From DATDAH01 sp963823495 (GTDB lineage Bacteria > Actinomycetota > Acidimicrobiia > Acidimicrobiales > DATDAH01), in NCBI GenBank assembly GCA_963823495.1, contig CAWGLV010000001.1, forward strand, positions 992,001-1,056,000: DNA of 64,000 bases, in the 5' to 3' direction. Position numbers and translations under genes: made by a program. Under the pieces are notes generated by a model. That model was not told the origin of the DNA. It searched no databases and saw only the letters and a program-made list of their open reading frames with translations. Positions 17,195-25,190 of the stretch are shown piece by piece (position 1 is the first letter of the stretch; every line of letters begins with the position of its first letter).

Positions 17195-18115
17195 TCATCC
17201 CGCGGTGATCTGACGGGCGAGCCAGTCCGCGACGTCCCGCCTGCTCTGCTTGGCCACCGCGGAGTCCGCGGCCATCTGGTAGGCGTGGCAGGCGCCCGGG
17301 TAGACGTGGAGCTCGGTGGGCACGCCCGCGTGGTTCAGGCGCAGGGCGTAGTCGACGTCCTCGTCGCGGAAGCCGTCGACCGCGCCGACCGAGACGAACG
17401 CGGGGGGCAGCCCGGTGAGGTCCCTGGCCCGGGCGGGGGCCGCGGTGTAGGGGACCTCGTCGGTCCCGTAGCGCTCGCCCAGATAGGAGCGCCAGCCGAA
17501 GGTGTTGGAGGTCCGACTCCACACGGGGAGCCCGTCCTGCCGGCTCGACGGGGTGTGCTGGCGGTCGTCGAGCATGGGGGAGTCGAGCAGCTGGAAGGCC
17601 ACCGGCAGCTCGCCCCGATCGCGGGCGAGCAGCGCCAGCGCCGCGGCGAGGCCGCCTCCGGCGCTGAGGCCCATCACCCCGATCCGGGTCGGGTCGACAC
17701 CCAGGTCCTCGGCGTGCTCGTGGACCCAGGCCAGGCCGCGGTAGCAGTCCTCCAGGGGCCCGGGGTAGGGCGTCTCGGGGGCCAGCCGGTACTCGACGGA
17801 GACCCCGACGACCCCGAGCGCCGGACAGAGCTCGTCGAAGAGGGGGTCGTCCATCGTGGCGTTGCCGATCACGAAGCCGCCGCCGTGCATCGAGTAGAGG
17901 CAGGGCCGCAAGCCCGCTGCGTCCCGCTCCCGCGAGACCCGCACGGCGATGTCGGGATCGCCCGGCACGACGTGGTCGCTGCGTTCGACGGCATCGGAGC
18001 CCGGCAGCTCCATGGCGACCCGCAGTGACGGCAGGATCGACTCGTCGATGTCGTCGAAGGGGATGAGCTCGATCACCGCGGCGACGTCGGGATGGAGGAG
18101 GTCTCGGGGTTCCAC
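17195..18115 (-). CDS. Alpha/beta-hydrolase, hormone-sensitive-lipase type esterase
   Basis: The protein has 306 residues from the GTG at 18115. The HSL-family oxyanion motif is SMHGGGF near residue 83, and the nucleophile elbow is GLSAGGG near residue 155. The acid lies in GAVDGFRDED and the histidine in YPGACHAYQ. These enzymes hydrolyse short acyl esters in the cytoplasm. No signal peptide is seen. It is divergent from the downstream SDR gene. Longer in-frame starts exist but would read through low-complexity sequence. Confidence 0.87.
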   Translation of the reverse strand: MEPRDLLHPDVAAVIELIPFDDIDESILPSLRVAMELPGSDAVERSDHVVPGDPDIAVRVSRERDAAGLRPCLYSMHGGGFVIGNATMDDPLFDELCPALGVVGVSVEYRLAPETPYPGPLEDCYRGLAWVHEHAEDLGVDPTRIGVMGLSAGGGLAAALALLARDRGELPVAFQLLDSPMLDDRQHTPSSRQDGLPVWSRTSNTFGWRSYLGERYGTDEVPYTAAPARARDLTGLPPAFVSVGAVDGFRDEDVDYALRLNHAGVPTELHVYPGACHAYQMAADSAVAKQSRRDVADWLARQITAG

Positions 18116-18227
18116 GACCGGATGGTAGGTGAGGGCCGCGGGCCGTTGCGGCGGGCTCGGGTCCTCGAGGCGACGGTGGAACCTGTCCCGTAGCCTCCGG
18201 TCCGAAGCGGCCTGAGGGGGAACCGGC

Positions 18228-18290
18228 ATGGCGACGAACACCGAACCGATGGCCACGACCCGGGCCCTCCTCGAGGTGGCCGGGGCGTGA
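18228..18290 (+). CDS. 20-residue upstream ORF coupled to an SDR gene
   Basis: An ATG behind a good GAGGGGGAACC site opens a 20-codon frame (MATNTEPMATTRALLEVAGA). Its stop overlaps the SDR start as GTGA. The well-placed ribosome site and exact overlap suggest translational coupling. It may be the N-terminal scrap of a deleted gene. No known leader-peptide motif is visible. Confidence 0.4.
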   Translation: MATNTEPMATTRALLEVAGA

Positions 18291-19063
18291 GCTTCGCCAT
18301 CGACCTCGCCGGCCGCCGGGCCCTGGTCACCGGCGCCGGACAGGGCGTCGGCCGGGGCATCGCCCTCGGCTTGGCCGAGGCGGGGGCCGAGGTGGCGGTG
18401 AACGACCTCGACGCCGACCGGGCGGCGGGGGTCGTGGCCGAGGTCGAGGCGGCCGGGGGATCGGCGGTGACCGCCGTCTTCGACGTCACCGACCACGCCG
18501 CGGTGACCGCGGGCCTCGAGGGCCTCGGCGGTGTCGACATCCTGGTCAACAACGCGGGCAACGCCGGAGCCGAGGGATGGGCCGGGCTGGCGCCCTTCGT
18601 CGAGACCGAGCCCGCCGACTGGGAGCCGTACCTGCGGGTCAACCTCTACGGGGTCCTGCACTGCTGCCACGCGGTGCTCCCGGGGATGATCGATCGCGGG
18701 GAGGGGCGGATCATCACGATCGTCTCCGACGCGGCCCGGGCGGGGGAGGCCCAGATGGCGGTCTACAGCGCGGCCAAAGCGGGCGCGGCCGGGCTGATGC
18801 GATCCTTGGCCGTGGAGGCCGGTCGGCACGGGGTCACGGTCAACTCGATCGCCCTCGGCACCATGCGCACACCGATCAGCGAGGCGTTCTGGTCCGAGCC
18901 CGACGACGCCCGGACCAAGGCGCTGCTGGCCCGCTACGTCGTGCGCCGACCCGGCCTGCCCGAGGACGTGGCCGCGCTCGCGGTCTTCCTCGCCTCGCCC
19001 CAGGCCTCGTGGATCACCGGGCAGACCTACCCGCTCAACGGCGGCTCGTCCTTCGGCCTGTGA
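18287..19063 (+). CDS. SDR-family oxidoreductase
   Basis: This 258-residue short-chain dehydrogenase has cofactor motif GAGQGVGRG near residue 17, NNAG near 84, catalytic Tyr-Lys in YSAAKAG near 160, and the usual ending WITGQTYPLNGGS. Asp after the second strand (VNDLDADR) favours NAD(H). The GTG start overlaps a 20-codon upstream frame. The substrate is unknown; neighbours (esterase, ACADs) suggest lipid or CoA-ester catabolism. Confidence 0.87.
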   Translation: MSFAIDLAGRRALVTGAGQGVGRGIALGLAEAGAEVAVNDLDADRAAGVVAEVEAAGGSAVTAVFDVTDHAAVTAGLEGLGGVDILVNNAGNAGAEGWAGLAPFVETEPADWEPYLRVNLYGVLHCCHAVLPGMIDRGEGRIITIVSDAARAGEAQMAVYSAAKAGAAGLMRSLAVEAGRHGVTVNSIALGTMRTPISEAFWSEPDDARTKALLARYVVRRPGLPEDVAALAVFLASPQASWITGQTYPLNGGSSFGL

Positions 19064-19091
19064 GGCGGGGGCCGGTCCGGCCCGACCCGGC

Positions 19092-19694
19092 TCAGGACGA
19101 GAAGGCGAAGTTCGTGGCGAACCCGCAGCGGCCGTGGACCTCCCAGGCGAAGTCCGGGTGGTCCACTCGCATGACGTCGGCGACGATCTCCTGGCCCGGG
19201 TGGTCGTGGCCCGGGATCCCGCAGCTGACCGACTCGTCGTGGTCGACGTTGGCCCGCGTCCGCACCGAGATGAACGGTTCCACGGCGATCTCCTCGCCGC
19301 CGGCGGTGTGGTCGAGGGTGATGGCCGCCGGGTAGACGCCCTTCACCTCCCCGATGGCCCGTGCATAGTTGGCGAAGGTCCCGCCGCCGGCCCGACCCAG
19401 GAAGATGTCGGCCAGCACCCGGTGCTGGTCGGCAGAGCAGCGTTCGTCGATGAAGAGGGACACCGACCACGGTGAGCCGGGCTCGTCGTCGTCGTAGGAG
19501 CCCACCAGCACCACGGACCGGTCGGCGAGGTCGACGCCGCTCGCGTCACCGTCCTCGATGCACCAGGACAGGACGAAGTCACATTCGCCGTAGGTCGATC
19601 GGCCGCCCTCGCGACCGCCTTGCTGACGACAGGGACAGATGGCCTCGCAGTTGCAGGCCTCGTAGTAGCTCCCGGCCACGTTCCACTCCGACAC
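19092..19694 (-). CDS. DUF1326 domain protein
   Basis: The 200-residue product opens with the DUF1326 cysteine signature (SYYEACNCEAICPC, residues about 9-22) and has further cysteines later (GECDFVLSWCIEDG, SVSCGIPGH). The cysteine pattern suggests metal or redox binding, but the biochemical role of the family is not established to my knowledge. It is followed on the same strand by a DUF2182 membrane protein gene upstream (52 bases away). That pairing recurs in many bacteria and implies a shared function. Confidence 0.85.
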   Translation of the reverse strand: MSEWNVAGSYYEACNCEAICPCRQQGGREGGRSTYGECDFVLSWCIEDGDASGVDLADRSVVLVGSYDDDEPGSPWSVSLFIDERCSADQHRVLADIFLGRAGGGTFANYARAIGEVKGVYPAAITLDHTAGGEEIAVEPFISVRTRANVDHDESVSCGIPGHDHPGQEIVADVMRVDHPDFAWEVHGRCGFATNFAFSS

Positions 19695-19746
19695 AACTGG
19701 ACCTCCGATACGACGATTGCCTGGACGACGCTTGCCTGGAACACGA

Positions 19747-20532
19747 TCACATGGACATCGACGGCATGACCGGCGCCAGGCCGACGGCCAGTCCCGGGAA
19801 CGCCAGCACCACCACCGCGAGCACGCCCGCCACGGCGCCGACGCCGCGAGCGAATCGCTCGCCGTCGCTCCAGAGCTTCTCGAGGGCGACGATCAGGGCG
19901 ATGGCCACCATGGCGATCACGTTCATCATCCCGAACACCGCCATCAGGGTCATGAGCGCCCAACAACAGCCGAGGCAGGTCACCCCGTGGTGCAGGCCCG
20001 CCCGCAGGTCGCGGGCCGGCCCCCGGTACGACCCGTACTCGATAAGCAGGCCGAGGGGGTTCCGGCAGTAGCCGAGCAGCCGGTACTTGACCGGCGTCAG
20101 GTAGAAGAGCGCGGTCGCCGCGAAGATCGCGGCGGCGAACAGGCTGGGGGCCGCCCCGCCGGAGGCCACGATGTGGTCGGCGGCGACGGCCAAGGCGTAG
20201 GCCGCGGTTCCCGTCGCGGCCCACAGCAGCGTGTAGCCGGCCAGGAAGGCGGCCGTGCGCGCGATCCGGTGGTCGTCGAGGGAACGCAGGTACAGCGCGG
20301 CGAACGGCGTCACCGACGGGAGCATCATCGCCGTCATCATCGTTCCCCACACGAGCACGAAAGGCACGAAGTCGACGCCCATCGTGCCCGACGCGGTCCA
20401 CATGCCCTGGGCCCGGGCGACGGTCCAGCCCGCGGCCAGGGCCACGACCGCCCCGACCGCGGCGACCAGTGGGGTGGCGCGCTGGTCGAGGCGCACGTGA
20501 CCCCCGAGCATCCCCGATCCGTCGGCGCCCAT
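19747..20532 (-). CDS. DUF2182 family membrane protein
   Basis: The product has 261 residues from the ATG at 20532, preceded by GAGGGGGACGGC. About seven hydrophobic helices are visible. The family's conserved features are present: the methionine-rich WGTMMTAMMLPS helix, the FYLTPVKYRLLGYCRNP loop and the HHGVTCLGCCWALM cysteine/histidine block. DUF2182 is annotated as a predicted metal-binding membrane protein. The product ends in a Met-rich tail (APVMPSMSM). It is encoded directly upstream of its usual DUF1326 partner, most likely as one operon. Confidence 0.87.
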   Translation of the reverse strand: MGADGSGMLGGHVRLDQRATPLVAAVGAVVALAAGWTVARAQGMWTASGTMGVDFVPFVLVWGTMMTAMMLPSVTPFAALYLRSLDDHRIARTAAFLAGYTLLWAATGTAAYALAVAADHIVASGGAAPSLFAAAIFAATALFYLTPVKYRLLGYCRNPLGLLIEYGSYRGPARDLRAGLHHGVTCLGCCWALMTLMAVFGMMNVIAMVAIALIVALEKLWSDGERFARGVGAVAGVLAVVVLAFPGLAVGLAPVMPSMSM

Positions 20533-20673
20533 GCCGTCCCCCTCGTCACGAGTGTCTAGCGCACGTCGGTCGCCGTCGGTCCCGCCCCTGCGGCGCGCCC
20601 TCGTGACGTCCACCTGCGGGACGGCGATCGCGACACGGCCGCCGGCTGTCGGTGGTCTGCCACACTCGGGCCG

Positions 20674-21642
20674 ATGTTCCTGCTCCGCTTCGACTTCCGG
20701 GCCCCCGGGCCCACGCCGATGGCCGACCTCTATGACGCCGCCCTGGACATGGTCGAGTGGGCCGAGGACAAGGGCTGCCTGTCGGTGGCCCTCTCCCAGC
20801 ACCACGGATCCGACGACGGCTACCTGCCCTCCCCGCTGGTGATGGCGGCGGCGATGGCGGCTCGCACCACGGACGTGGACTTCATGATCGCCGCGCTGCT
20901 GCTCCTCATGTACGACCCGGTCAAGCTGGCCGAGGACCTCAACGTCCTGGACCACCTCAGCCGGGGGCGGGTGACCCCGGTCATCGGCCTCGGCTACCGG
21001 CCCGAGGAGTTCGCCATGTTCGGCATCGACCCCGAGCAGCGGGGGGCCGAGATGGAGGAGCGCCTGACCGTCCTGCAGGCGGCGCTGGCGGGGGAGACGG
21101 TCACCTGGCGGGGGCGGACGGCCACGGTTCGCCCGGGTCCCTACACCGAGGGCGGGATGAAGCCGGCCTACGGCGGCGGCTCACCCGCGGCGGCCCGCCG
21201 GGCGGCCCGCTTCGGCCTCGACTTCATCGGCGAGGCGGACCGTCCCGACCTGGTCGACGTCTACAACGCCGAGGCGGCGCGGGTCGGCCGTGCGCCCGGC
21301 GCCTGCCTGGTGCCGTCCGCCGGCTCGCCCAGCTCGGTCTTCGTGGCCGAGGACGTGGACGAGGCCTGGGCCACCATCGGCCCCCACCTCCTCCACGACG
21401 CCCGTGAGTACGGCGCCTGGCTCGGGGAGGGCCACGACGCGGTCACGCGCTCGGGGGCGACCACCGTCGAGGAGCTCCGGGCCGAGAACGGCAACTACCG
21501 GATCCTCACCCCCGCCGAAGCCGTCGAGATGGTCCGGACCAACGGCTACCTCGGCCTCCAGCCCCTCTGCGGCGGCGTGGCCCCCGATGTGGCCTGGGCC
21601 TCCCTCCGCCTCATCGTCGACCACGTCCTCCCCCGTGTCTGA
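20674..21642 (+). CDS. LLM-class (luciferase-like) flavin/F420-dependent oxidoreductase
   Basis: The 322-residue TIM-barrel protein of the luciferase-like family shows conserved segments VALSQHHGSDDGYLPSP, AALLLLMYDPVKLAEDL, the barrel strand RVTPVIGLGYRPEEFAMFG and the cofactor-side YGGGSPAAARRAARFG. In actinobacteria such enzymes use FMN or F420 to oxidise or monooxygenate hydrophobic substrates, and which cofactor applies here cannot be fixed. The start ATG lies 12 bases after GGTCTGCCACACT with a weak ribosome site. A 37-bp perfect palindrome follows the stop by 13 bases. Confidence 0.88.
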   Translation: MFLLRFDFRAPGPTPMADLYDAALDMVEWAEDKGCLSVALSQHHGSDDGYLPSPLVMAAAMAARTTDVDFMIAALLLLMYDPVKLAEDLNVLDHLSRGRVTPVIGLGYRPEEFAMFGIDPEQRGAEMEERLTVLQAALAGETVTWRGRTATVRPGPYTEGGMKPAYGGGSPAAARRAARFGLDFIGEADRPDLVDVYNAEAARVGRAPGACLVPSAGSPSSVFVAEDVDEAWATIGPHLLHDAREYGAWLGEGHDAVTRSGATTVEELRAENGNYRILTPAEAVEMVRTNGYLGLQPLCGGVAPDVAWASLRLIVDHVLPRV

Positions 21643-21655
21643 CAGTTCCGAAATT

Positions 21656-21692
21656 GCGTGAGTCGGTCACGCCAGGCGTGACCGACTCACGC
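21656..21692. terminator. Perfect 37-bp palindrome, terminator or operator
   Basis: Two 18-bp arms (GCGTGAGTCGGTCACGCC at 21656-21673 and its exact reverse complement at 21675-21692) flank a single A. It lies 13 bases behind the LLM gene stop, where a terminator hairpin is expected, but there is no T-run. The perfect symmetry could equally be a repressor operator for the next gene. Confidence 0.6.
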
Positions 21693-21700
21693 CAGAATCG

Positions 21701-21808
21701 ATGATCGGGACGACGCCGATCCCCGGCGCCATGCCGAGGAACGACGCCGTCCTGCTCATGGCCGAGCACGGCGGCGCGCTGATGACCACCCCGTTGGACG
21801 TGGGCTGA
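21701..21808 (+). CDS. 35-residue ORF coupled to the SnoaL-like gene
   Basis: The frame from ATG 21701 encodes 35 residues (containing PRNDAVLLMAEHGGALMTT) and ends in TGATG, so its stop overlaps the start of the following gene. No family is recognised. Given the other fragments in this window it may be the tail of a deleted gene that is still translated ahead of its neighbour. Confidence 0.35.
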   Translation: MIGTTPIPGAMPRNDAVLLMAEHGGALMTTPLDVG

Positions 21809-22233
21809 TGGCACCCGAGACCGTGGACCGGGAGGTCCGCCAGGACGTGGCCGAGGTGCTCGTCCGGTACGCCACCGGGATTGACCGGCGGGACTGGGAC
21901 CTGTTCCGGACCTGCTTCACCGAGGACTGCGAGGCTGACTACGGCGAGATCGGCGGCTGGCACGGGGTCGACGAGATCACCGGGTGGATGCGGGTGGTCC
22001 ACGACGCCTGCGGCCACACGCTGCACCGGATCACCAACGTCGTCGTCTCTCCAGCCGAGGGTGGTGTCACCGCCCGCAGCTACGTCGAGGCCCTCGTCCT
22101 CGGCCCCGACAACGACGCCGGCGTCCGGGCGACCGGCTACTACGACGACGAGCTGGTCGACACCCCCGACGGCTGGCGCATCGCCCGTCGCACCTTCACC
22201 CTGGTGCGCCAGGAGCCTGTCGCCGGCCCCTGA
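21808..22233 (+). CDS. SnoaL-like / nuclear-transport-factor-2 family protein
   Basis: The 141-residue alpha+beta-barrel protein reads AEVLVRYATGIDRRDWDLFRTCFTEDCEADYGEIGGWHGVDEI and onward, the classic SnoaL_4 opening (helix, DW-F---F, then strand). It ends with YYDDELVDTPDGWRIARRTF. Family members are small lyases, isomerases or hydratases acting on polyketide-, steroid- or aromatic-like rings, but many are uncharacterised. The start overlaps the preceding 35-codon frame. It is last in the forward-strand group that begins at the LLM oxidoreductase. Confidence 0.85.
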   Translation: MAPETVDREVRQDVAEVLVRYATGIDRRDWDLFRTCFTEDCEADYGEIGGWHGVDEITGWMRVVHDACGHTLHRITNVVVSPAEGGVTARSYVEALVLGPDNDAGVRATGYYDDELVDTPDGWRIARRTFTLVRQEPVAGP

Positions 22234-22269
22234 CCGGCCGTATCCGGTTGTTGCCGTTCAGGTCACGGG

Positions 22270-22524
22270 TCACCCGAGGTCACGGCCGCGGAGCCCGTCC
22301 AGTTCTGCGACGAGATCGTCGACCGTGGGCACGGCCATGGGCGGTGCGGCGAGGATCGCATCAGCCGCGGCGCGCTTGGACCGGGGGTCGTGGGGGGCGG
22401 CGAGGTCGATGGCGCCGCGGACGATCGTCGAAACCGACGTTCCACGCGCGGACGCCGCTCGCTTGAGGCGGTCCCGCTGCTCGAGGGTTGTGCGCACGTG
22501 CAGGCGCACGGAGAACGTGCTCAT
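22270..22524 (-). CDS. Ribbon-helix-helix (Arc-like) DNA-binding protein, possible orphan antitoxin
   Basis: The product has 84 residues from the ATG at 22524, preceded by GAGGGGGCAACCC. The N-terminal 45 residues fit an RHH fold: strand TFSVRLHVRTTLEQRDRL, then helices around RAASARGTSVSTIVRGAI. The C-terminal part (TVDDLVAELDGLRGRDLG) looks like an antitoxin tail. The gene order toxin-after-antitoxin is not met, because the next gene downstream is on the other strand. It is therefore an orphan, or is linked to the HNH gene just upstream. Confidence 0.6.
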   Translation of the reverse strand: MSTFSVRLHVRTTLEQRDRLKRAASARGTSVSTIVRGAIDLAAPHDPRSKRAAADAILAAPPMAVPTVDDLVAELDGLRGRDLG

Positions 22525-22543
22525 GGGTTGCCCCCTCATGGGT

Positions 22544-23818
22544 TCAGCAGCGGTCGGGAGGTCGGGTTCGTCGGGCGCCGGTGTCCACCTTGGTCGATCG
22601 GGGTGGGTCGTGTTTGTGTCTGGTTTTCCAGCGGTTGTGGAAGCCACAGAGGCATTGGCCGTTGGTGCAGTCGGTGGGGCCGCCGTCACTGTGTTCTTGG
22701 ATGTGGTCGGCTTGGAGGAACCGTCCTTTGCGGTCACAGCCCCAGGGGTGGGCGCAGCGCCGGTACTTGGCGCGTAGGGCGCCGTATTGGGGTGGGGTGT
22801 AGCCGCGGCGGGCTCGGCTGTAGTTGATGATCTCGTCGTCGGCGCCGTAGACGATGCGCCGGAAGTCGGCGATGGTGGCGAGGTAGACCGCCGCGATGGG
22901 GGAGATGGGGGTGCCGTCGTCGAGCTCGCAGAACCCGTCGGGGTCCGGGGTGGCGTCGGGGTCGCCGAGGTCGCGGGCGACGCCGGCTTCGTAGTGGTCT
23001 TGGGTCATGTGGATGACGACCTCCGCGGCGGCGGCCACCGCCCCGCCGGCGAGGGTCTTGGACCGTTGGGCCATCACGCGGACGGCGTCGGCGGAGCGTT
23101 GGGTGGGGGTGCGGGTGATCTGGGCGAGCTCGAGAGGATCGGGGTCGCGGCCGAGGACGTCGCGGGCGATGGCGAGGTCGTTCTGGTATTCGATGGCCAC
23201 GAGGCGGTCGTGTTCGGCGGCGAAGATGGCGTAGGTGATCGGGTCCAGGAAGCCCTGGAGGTGCCCGAAGCCGTCGATGGTGCTGGCTTTGCTGAAAGAC
23301 CGGCCCTCGACCTGTTCGGTGAACCGGTCATCGGCATCTCGGGGGGACAGATCGTCGGCGAAGCGTTGGGCCTGCCGGGCCACGTCCTCGAACCGGGCCA
23401 CGGTCGCGTAGTCCACCAGTAGCGGAAAGGCTTCGGCCCACGCGGCGGCGTGGCGTTCCCGGTGGACATCGGCGAACAGATCGAGGTGATCCATGCTGAT
23501 CCGCCCCTCGACCATCGCCGCTTCCAGCACGGGCTGGTGGTCCAGGAACCGGGACAGCCGAGCGAGACGCAACGCCTCACGCTTCTTGAGCCCGCAGGCG
23601 TGCTGCAGGTACGCCGCCACGTTCACGTGCCCATCCACCCGGTGCTCGCCGCGGGCCGAGAACGACCGCACCGCCAACAACAGGCCGGCGTCGGTCCGGT
23701 TCCGGGAACGGTGCATCGCCTCGATGGCCTCACCCACCACCACCGCGGGCTCATCACCCCAGGTGACCTTGGCCACCATCTGGCTGGCCTGTTGGAGATC
23801 GTCGACTTCGGCGGGCAC
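22544..23818 (-). CDS. DUF222 / HNH endonuclease-signature protein (13E12 type)
   Basis: This 424-residue actinobacterial family protein has an N-terminal helical DUF222 region (about 1-300, for example YLQHACGLKKREALRLARLSRF) and a C-terminal HNH domain. The HNH domain reads RCAHPWGCDR, then ADHIQEHSDGGPTD, then LCGFHNRWK, which gives the zinc-binding cysteines and the HNH catalytic histidine. Such proteins are often multicopy and linked to repetitive or mobile DNA, and nuclease activity is presumed. Codon usage looks somewhat different from neighbours (more TGG/GTG runs, lower GC third positions), consistent with transfer. Confidence 0.9.
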   Translation of the reverse strand: MPAEVDDLQQASQMVAKVTWGDEPAVVVGEAIEAMHRSRNRTDAGLLLAVRSFSARGEHRVDGHVNVAAYLQHACGLKKREALRLARLSRFLDHQPVLEAAMVEGRISMDHLDLFADVHRERHAAAWAEAFPLLVDYATVARFEDVARQAQRFADDLSPRDADDRFTEQVEGRSFSKASTIDGFGHLQGFLDPITYAIFAAEHDRLVAIEYQNDLAIARDVLGRDPDPLELAQITRTPTQRSADAVRVMAQRSKTLAGGAVAAAAEVVIHMTQDHYEAGVARDLGDPDATPDPDGFCELDDGTPISPIAAVYLATIADFRRIVYGADDEIINYSRARRGYTPPQYGALRAKYRRCAHPWGCDRKGRFLQADHIQEHSDGGPTDCTNGQCLCGFHNRWKTRHKHDPPRSTKVDTGARRTRPPDRC

Positions 23819-23992
23819 GTTCCCTCCCCTCGCAGGCAGGACTCGTCGTGTTGCGGTAGCCGTGCCCGGTCATCACATGTCAGCGGCGACCCCAGTCGGC
23901 TACGAACTGCTGTACGAAACTCTAGTGTGTTCCCAGTGTCAGTGCAACCTTTTCCGGAAGGTTCTTGCCGGACCCCGCTTCGCCACGTACCC

Positions 23993-24013
23993 TTACTTCT
24001 GTGAAAGAAGTAA
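23993..24013. promoter_or_regulatory. Inverted repeat over the antitoxin start codon
   Basis: TTACTTC (23993-23999) and GAAGTAA (24007-24013) form a perfect 7-bp inverted repeat with a 7-base spacer that contains the GTG start of the AbrB-type antitoxin. Toxin-antitoxin operons are usually autorepressed at such sites, so this is a likely operator. Confidence 0.45.
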
Positions 24014-24246
24014 AGAAGCGGCGGCGTGGGGCCAGCCGGATCAGCACCAAGCACCAGATCACGATCCCGGTCGCCGCGCTCCGCGACGCCGGCCTGGAGG
24101 TCGGTGACCGGGTCGTCGCCCGGGCCGACGGTGCGGGCCGCGTCGTCCTCGAGCGCGAGCACGACGTCGTGACCGAGTTCGCCGGCGCCCTCACCGGCGT
24201 CTATCGGCCCGGCGAGCTCGACCACCTGCGTGACGAGTGGGCCTGA
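24001..24246 (+). CDS. AbrB/MazE-type antitoxin
   Basis: The product has 81 residues from the GTG at 24001. After a Lys/Arg-rich start (VKEVKKRRRG) comes the swapped-hairpin AbrB fold: ISTKHQITIPVAALRDAGLEVGDRVVARADG. The C-terminal 30 residues (EFAGALTGVYRPGELDHL) are the toxin-binding part typical of AbrB-VapC pairs. Its stop lies inside the start of the PIN-domain toxin gene (10-base overlap). The start codon is inside an inverted repeat that probably serves autoregulation. Confidence 0.85.
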   Translation: MKEVKKRRRGASRISTKHQITIPVAALRDAGLEVGDRVVARADGAGRVVLEREHDVVTEFAGALTGVYRPGELDHLRDEWA

Positions 24247-24659
24247 TCCACCTCGACGCGGGCGTCGTCATCGGGTTCCTCGACGCCGACGACGCGCATC
24301 ACCCCGCGGCCCGTGAGCTCCTCGTCCGAGCGGCCGACCAGGGCGACCACCTCGCGCTGGCGGCCTCAGCACTGGCCGAGTGCCTGGTCGCGCCGGCGCG
24401 CCACGGCGATGGCGCGATCGACGTCGTGCGCACCCTCATCGAGCGATTACCGGCCGAGGTGGTCCACCTGGACGCCGCGACCGCGACCGCCGCTGCCGCC
24501 CTCCGCGCCCAGCACCGTTCCCTCCGCCTCCCCGACGCCCTCGTGATCGCCACCGCTGCGGTCGCCGGGGCCGATCGCCTCGTCACCACCGACACCCGCT
24601 GGCCGACTGCGGAGGCGATGGGCCTCACCCTGACCGTTCAAGTGCTTCAGGAGGGGTGA
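24237..24659 (+). CDS. vapC: PIN-domain ribonuclease toxin (VapC family)
   Basis: The 140-residue PIN protein has conserved acids visible in HLDAGVVIGFLD (Asp near residue 7), ALAECLVAP (Glu), LRLPDALVIATA (Asp) and VTTDTRW (Asp). They bind Mg for cleavage of RNA, classically tRNA or rRNA loops. The GTG start overlaps the antitoxin gene by 10 bases. The 3' end overlaps the convergent alcohol-dehydrogenase remnant by 35 bases. Confidence 0.88.
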   Translation: MGLIHLDAGVVIGFLDADDAHHPAARELLVRAADQGDHLALAASALAECLVAPARHGDGAIDVVRTLIERLPAEVVHLDAATATAAAALRAQHRSLRLPDALVIATAAVAGADRLVTTDTRWPTAEAMGLTLTVQVLQEG

Positions 24660-24951
24660 TGACGAGCGCGGAGAAGCCCCGGCGACGAGTCAACCCGGCG
24701 CGGGCGGCAACTCGAGCGACGGCGGCTTCGAGGACCACGTCACCGACCCGCACGCCGTGCCAGGACACCGAGGCGGGCTCGACCAGCGCGCCACTCCCGA
24801 CGTCCAAGCCGGCAGGCAGCTCCACCAGCCGGACCGACGGAGCCCGGAACTGCTCGGCCATGCCGCGGTCAGGCATCAGTTCGCCCTCACCGGGAGCGTC
24901 GTCGATGTCGACGAGGACCGGCGCACCGCCCTGGCCCCGCACGGCCCTCAT
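24625..24951 (-). pseudogene. Internally deleted zinc alcohol-dehydrogenase-like gene
   Basis: The 108-codon frame starts like a medium-chain alcohol dehydrogenase (MRAVRGQGGAPVLVDIDDAP). It then jumps to a segment of the end of the GroES-like domain (AEQFRAPSVRLVELPAG, then LDVGSGALVEPASVSWHGV). The catalytic zinc cysteines, the structural zinc loop and the whole Rossmann domain are missing, and the normal length is about 340 residues. The start overlaps the stop of the upstream TetR remnant as ATGA, so the pair once formed, or still forms, an operon. Confidence 0.55.
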
Positions 24952-25145
24952 GCCGAGGTCACCGCGGCGACGCAGAAGCGGGTCATGCCCTCGACGTCGG
25001 ACCGGGCCGGGGGGCGGGTCTGCCAGAGGAGGTCGGACAGCTCCCCCATGGCGGCGTGAGCGGCCAGCGAGGCGTCCAGCAGGCGACGGACCTCGTCCGC
25101 GTAGCCGGCCTCCCGCTCCGCCAGGAGCCGCTGGGCGCTCGGCAC
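24948..25145 (-). pseudogene. Internally deleted TetR-family regulator gene
   Basis: A GTG at 25145 opens 65 codons. The first half (AQRLLAEREAGYADEVRRLL, then DASLAAH) resembles the N-terminal helix of TetR regulators, but the recognition helices that should follow are missing. The second half (LLWQTRPPARSDVEGMTRFC) looks like the last helices of a TetR C-terminus. It lies divergent to an acyl-CoA dehydrogenase gene, the usual location of its repressor, and a palindrome remains in between. Confidence 0.5.
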
Positions 25146-25167
25146 CGTCGCGGTCCCGGTCGGAATT

Positions 25168-25190
25168 GTGTTCTGATTTTTCCAGGACAC
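25168..25190. promoter_or_regulatory. Imperfect palindrome, candidate TetR operator
   Basis: GTGTTCTG (25168-25175) and CAGGACAC (25183-25190) pair at 7 of 8 positions around a 7-base A/T-rich spacer. TGTTCTGA also recurs 22 bp further on (25191-25198). The site lies between the TetR remnant and the ACAD start, where the repressor would have bound. Confidence 0.5.
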
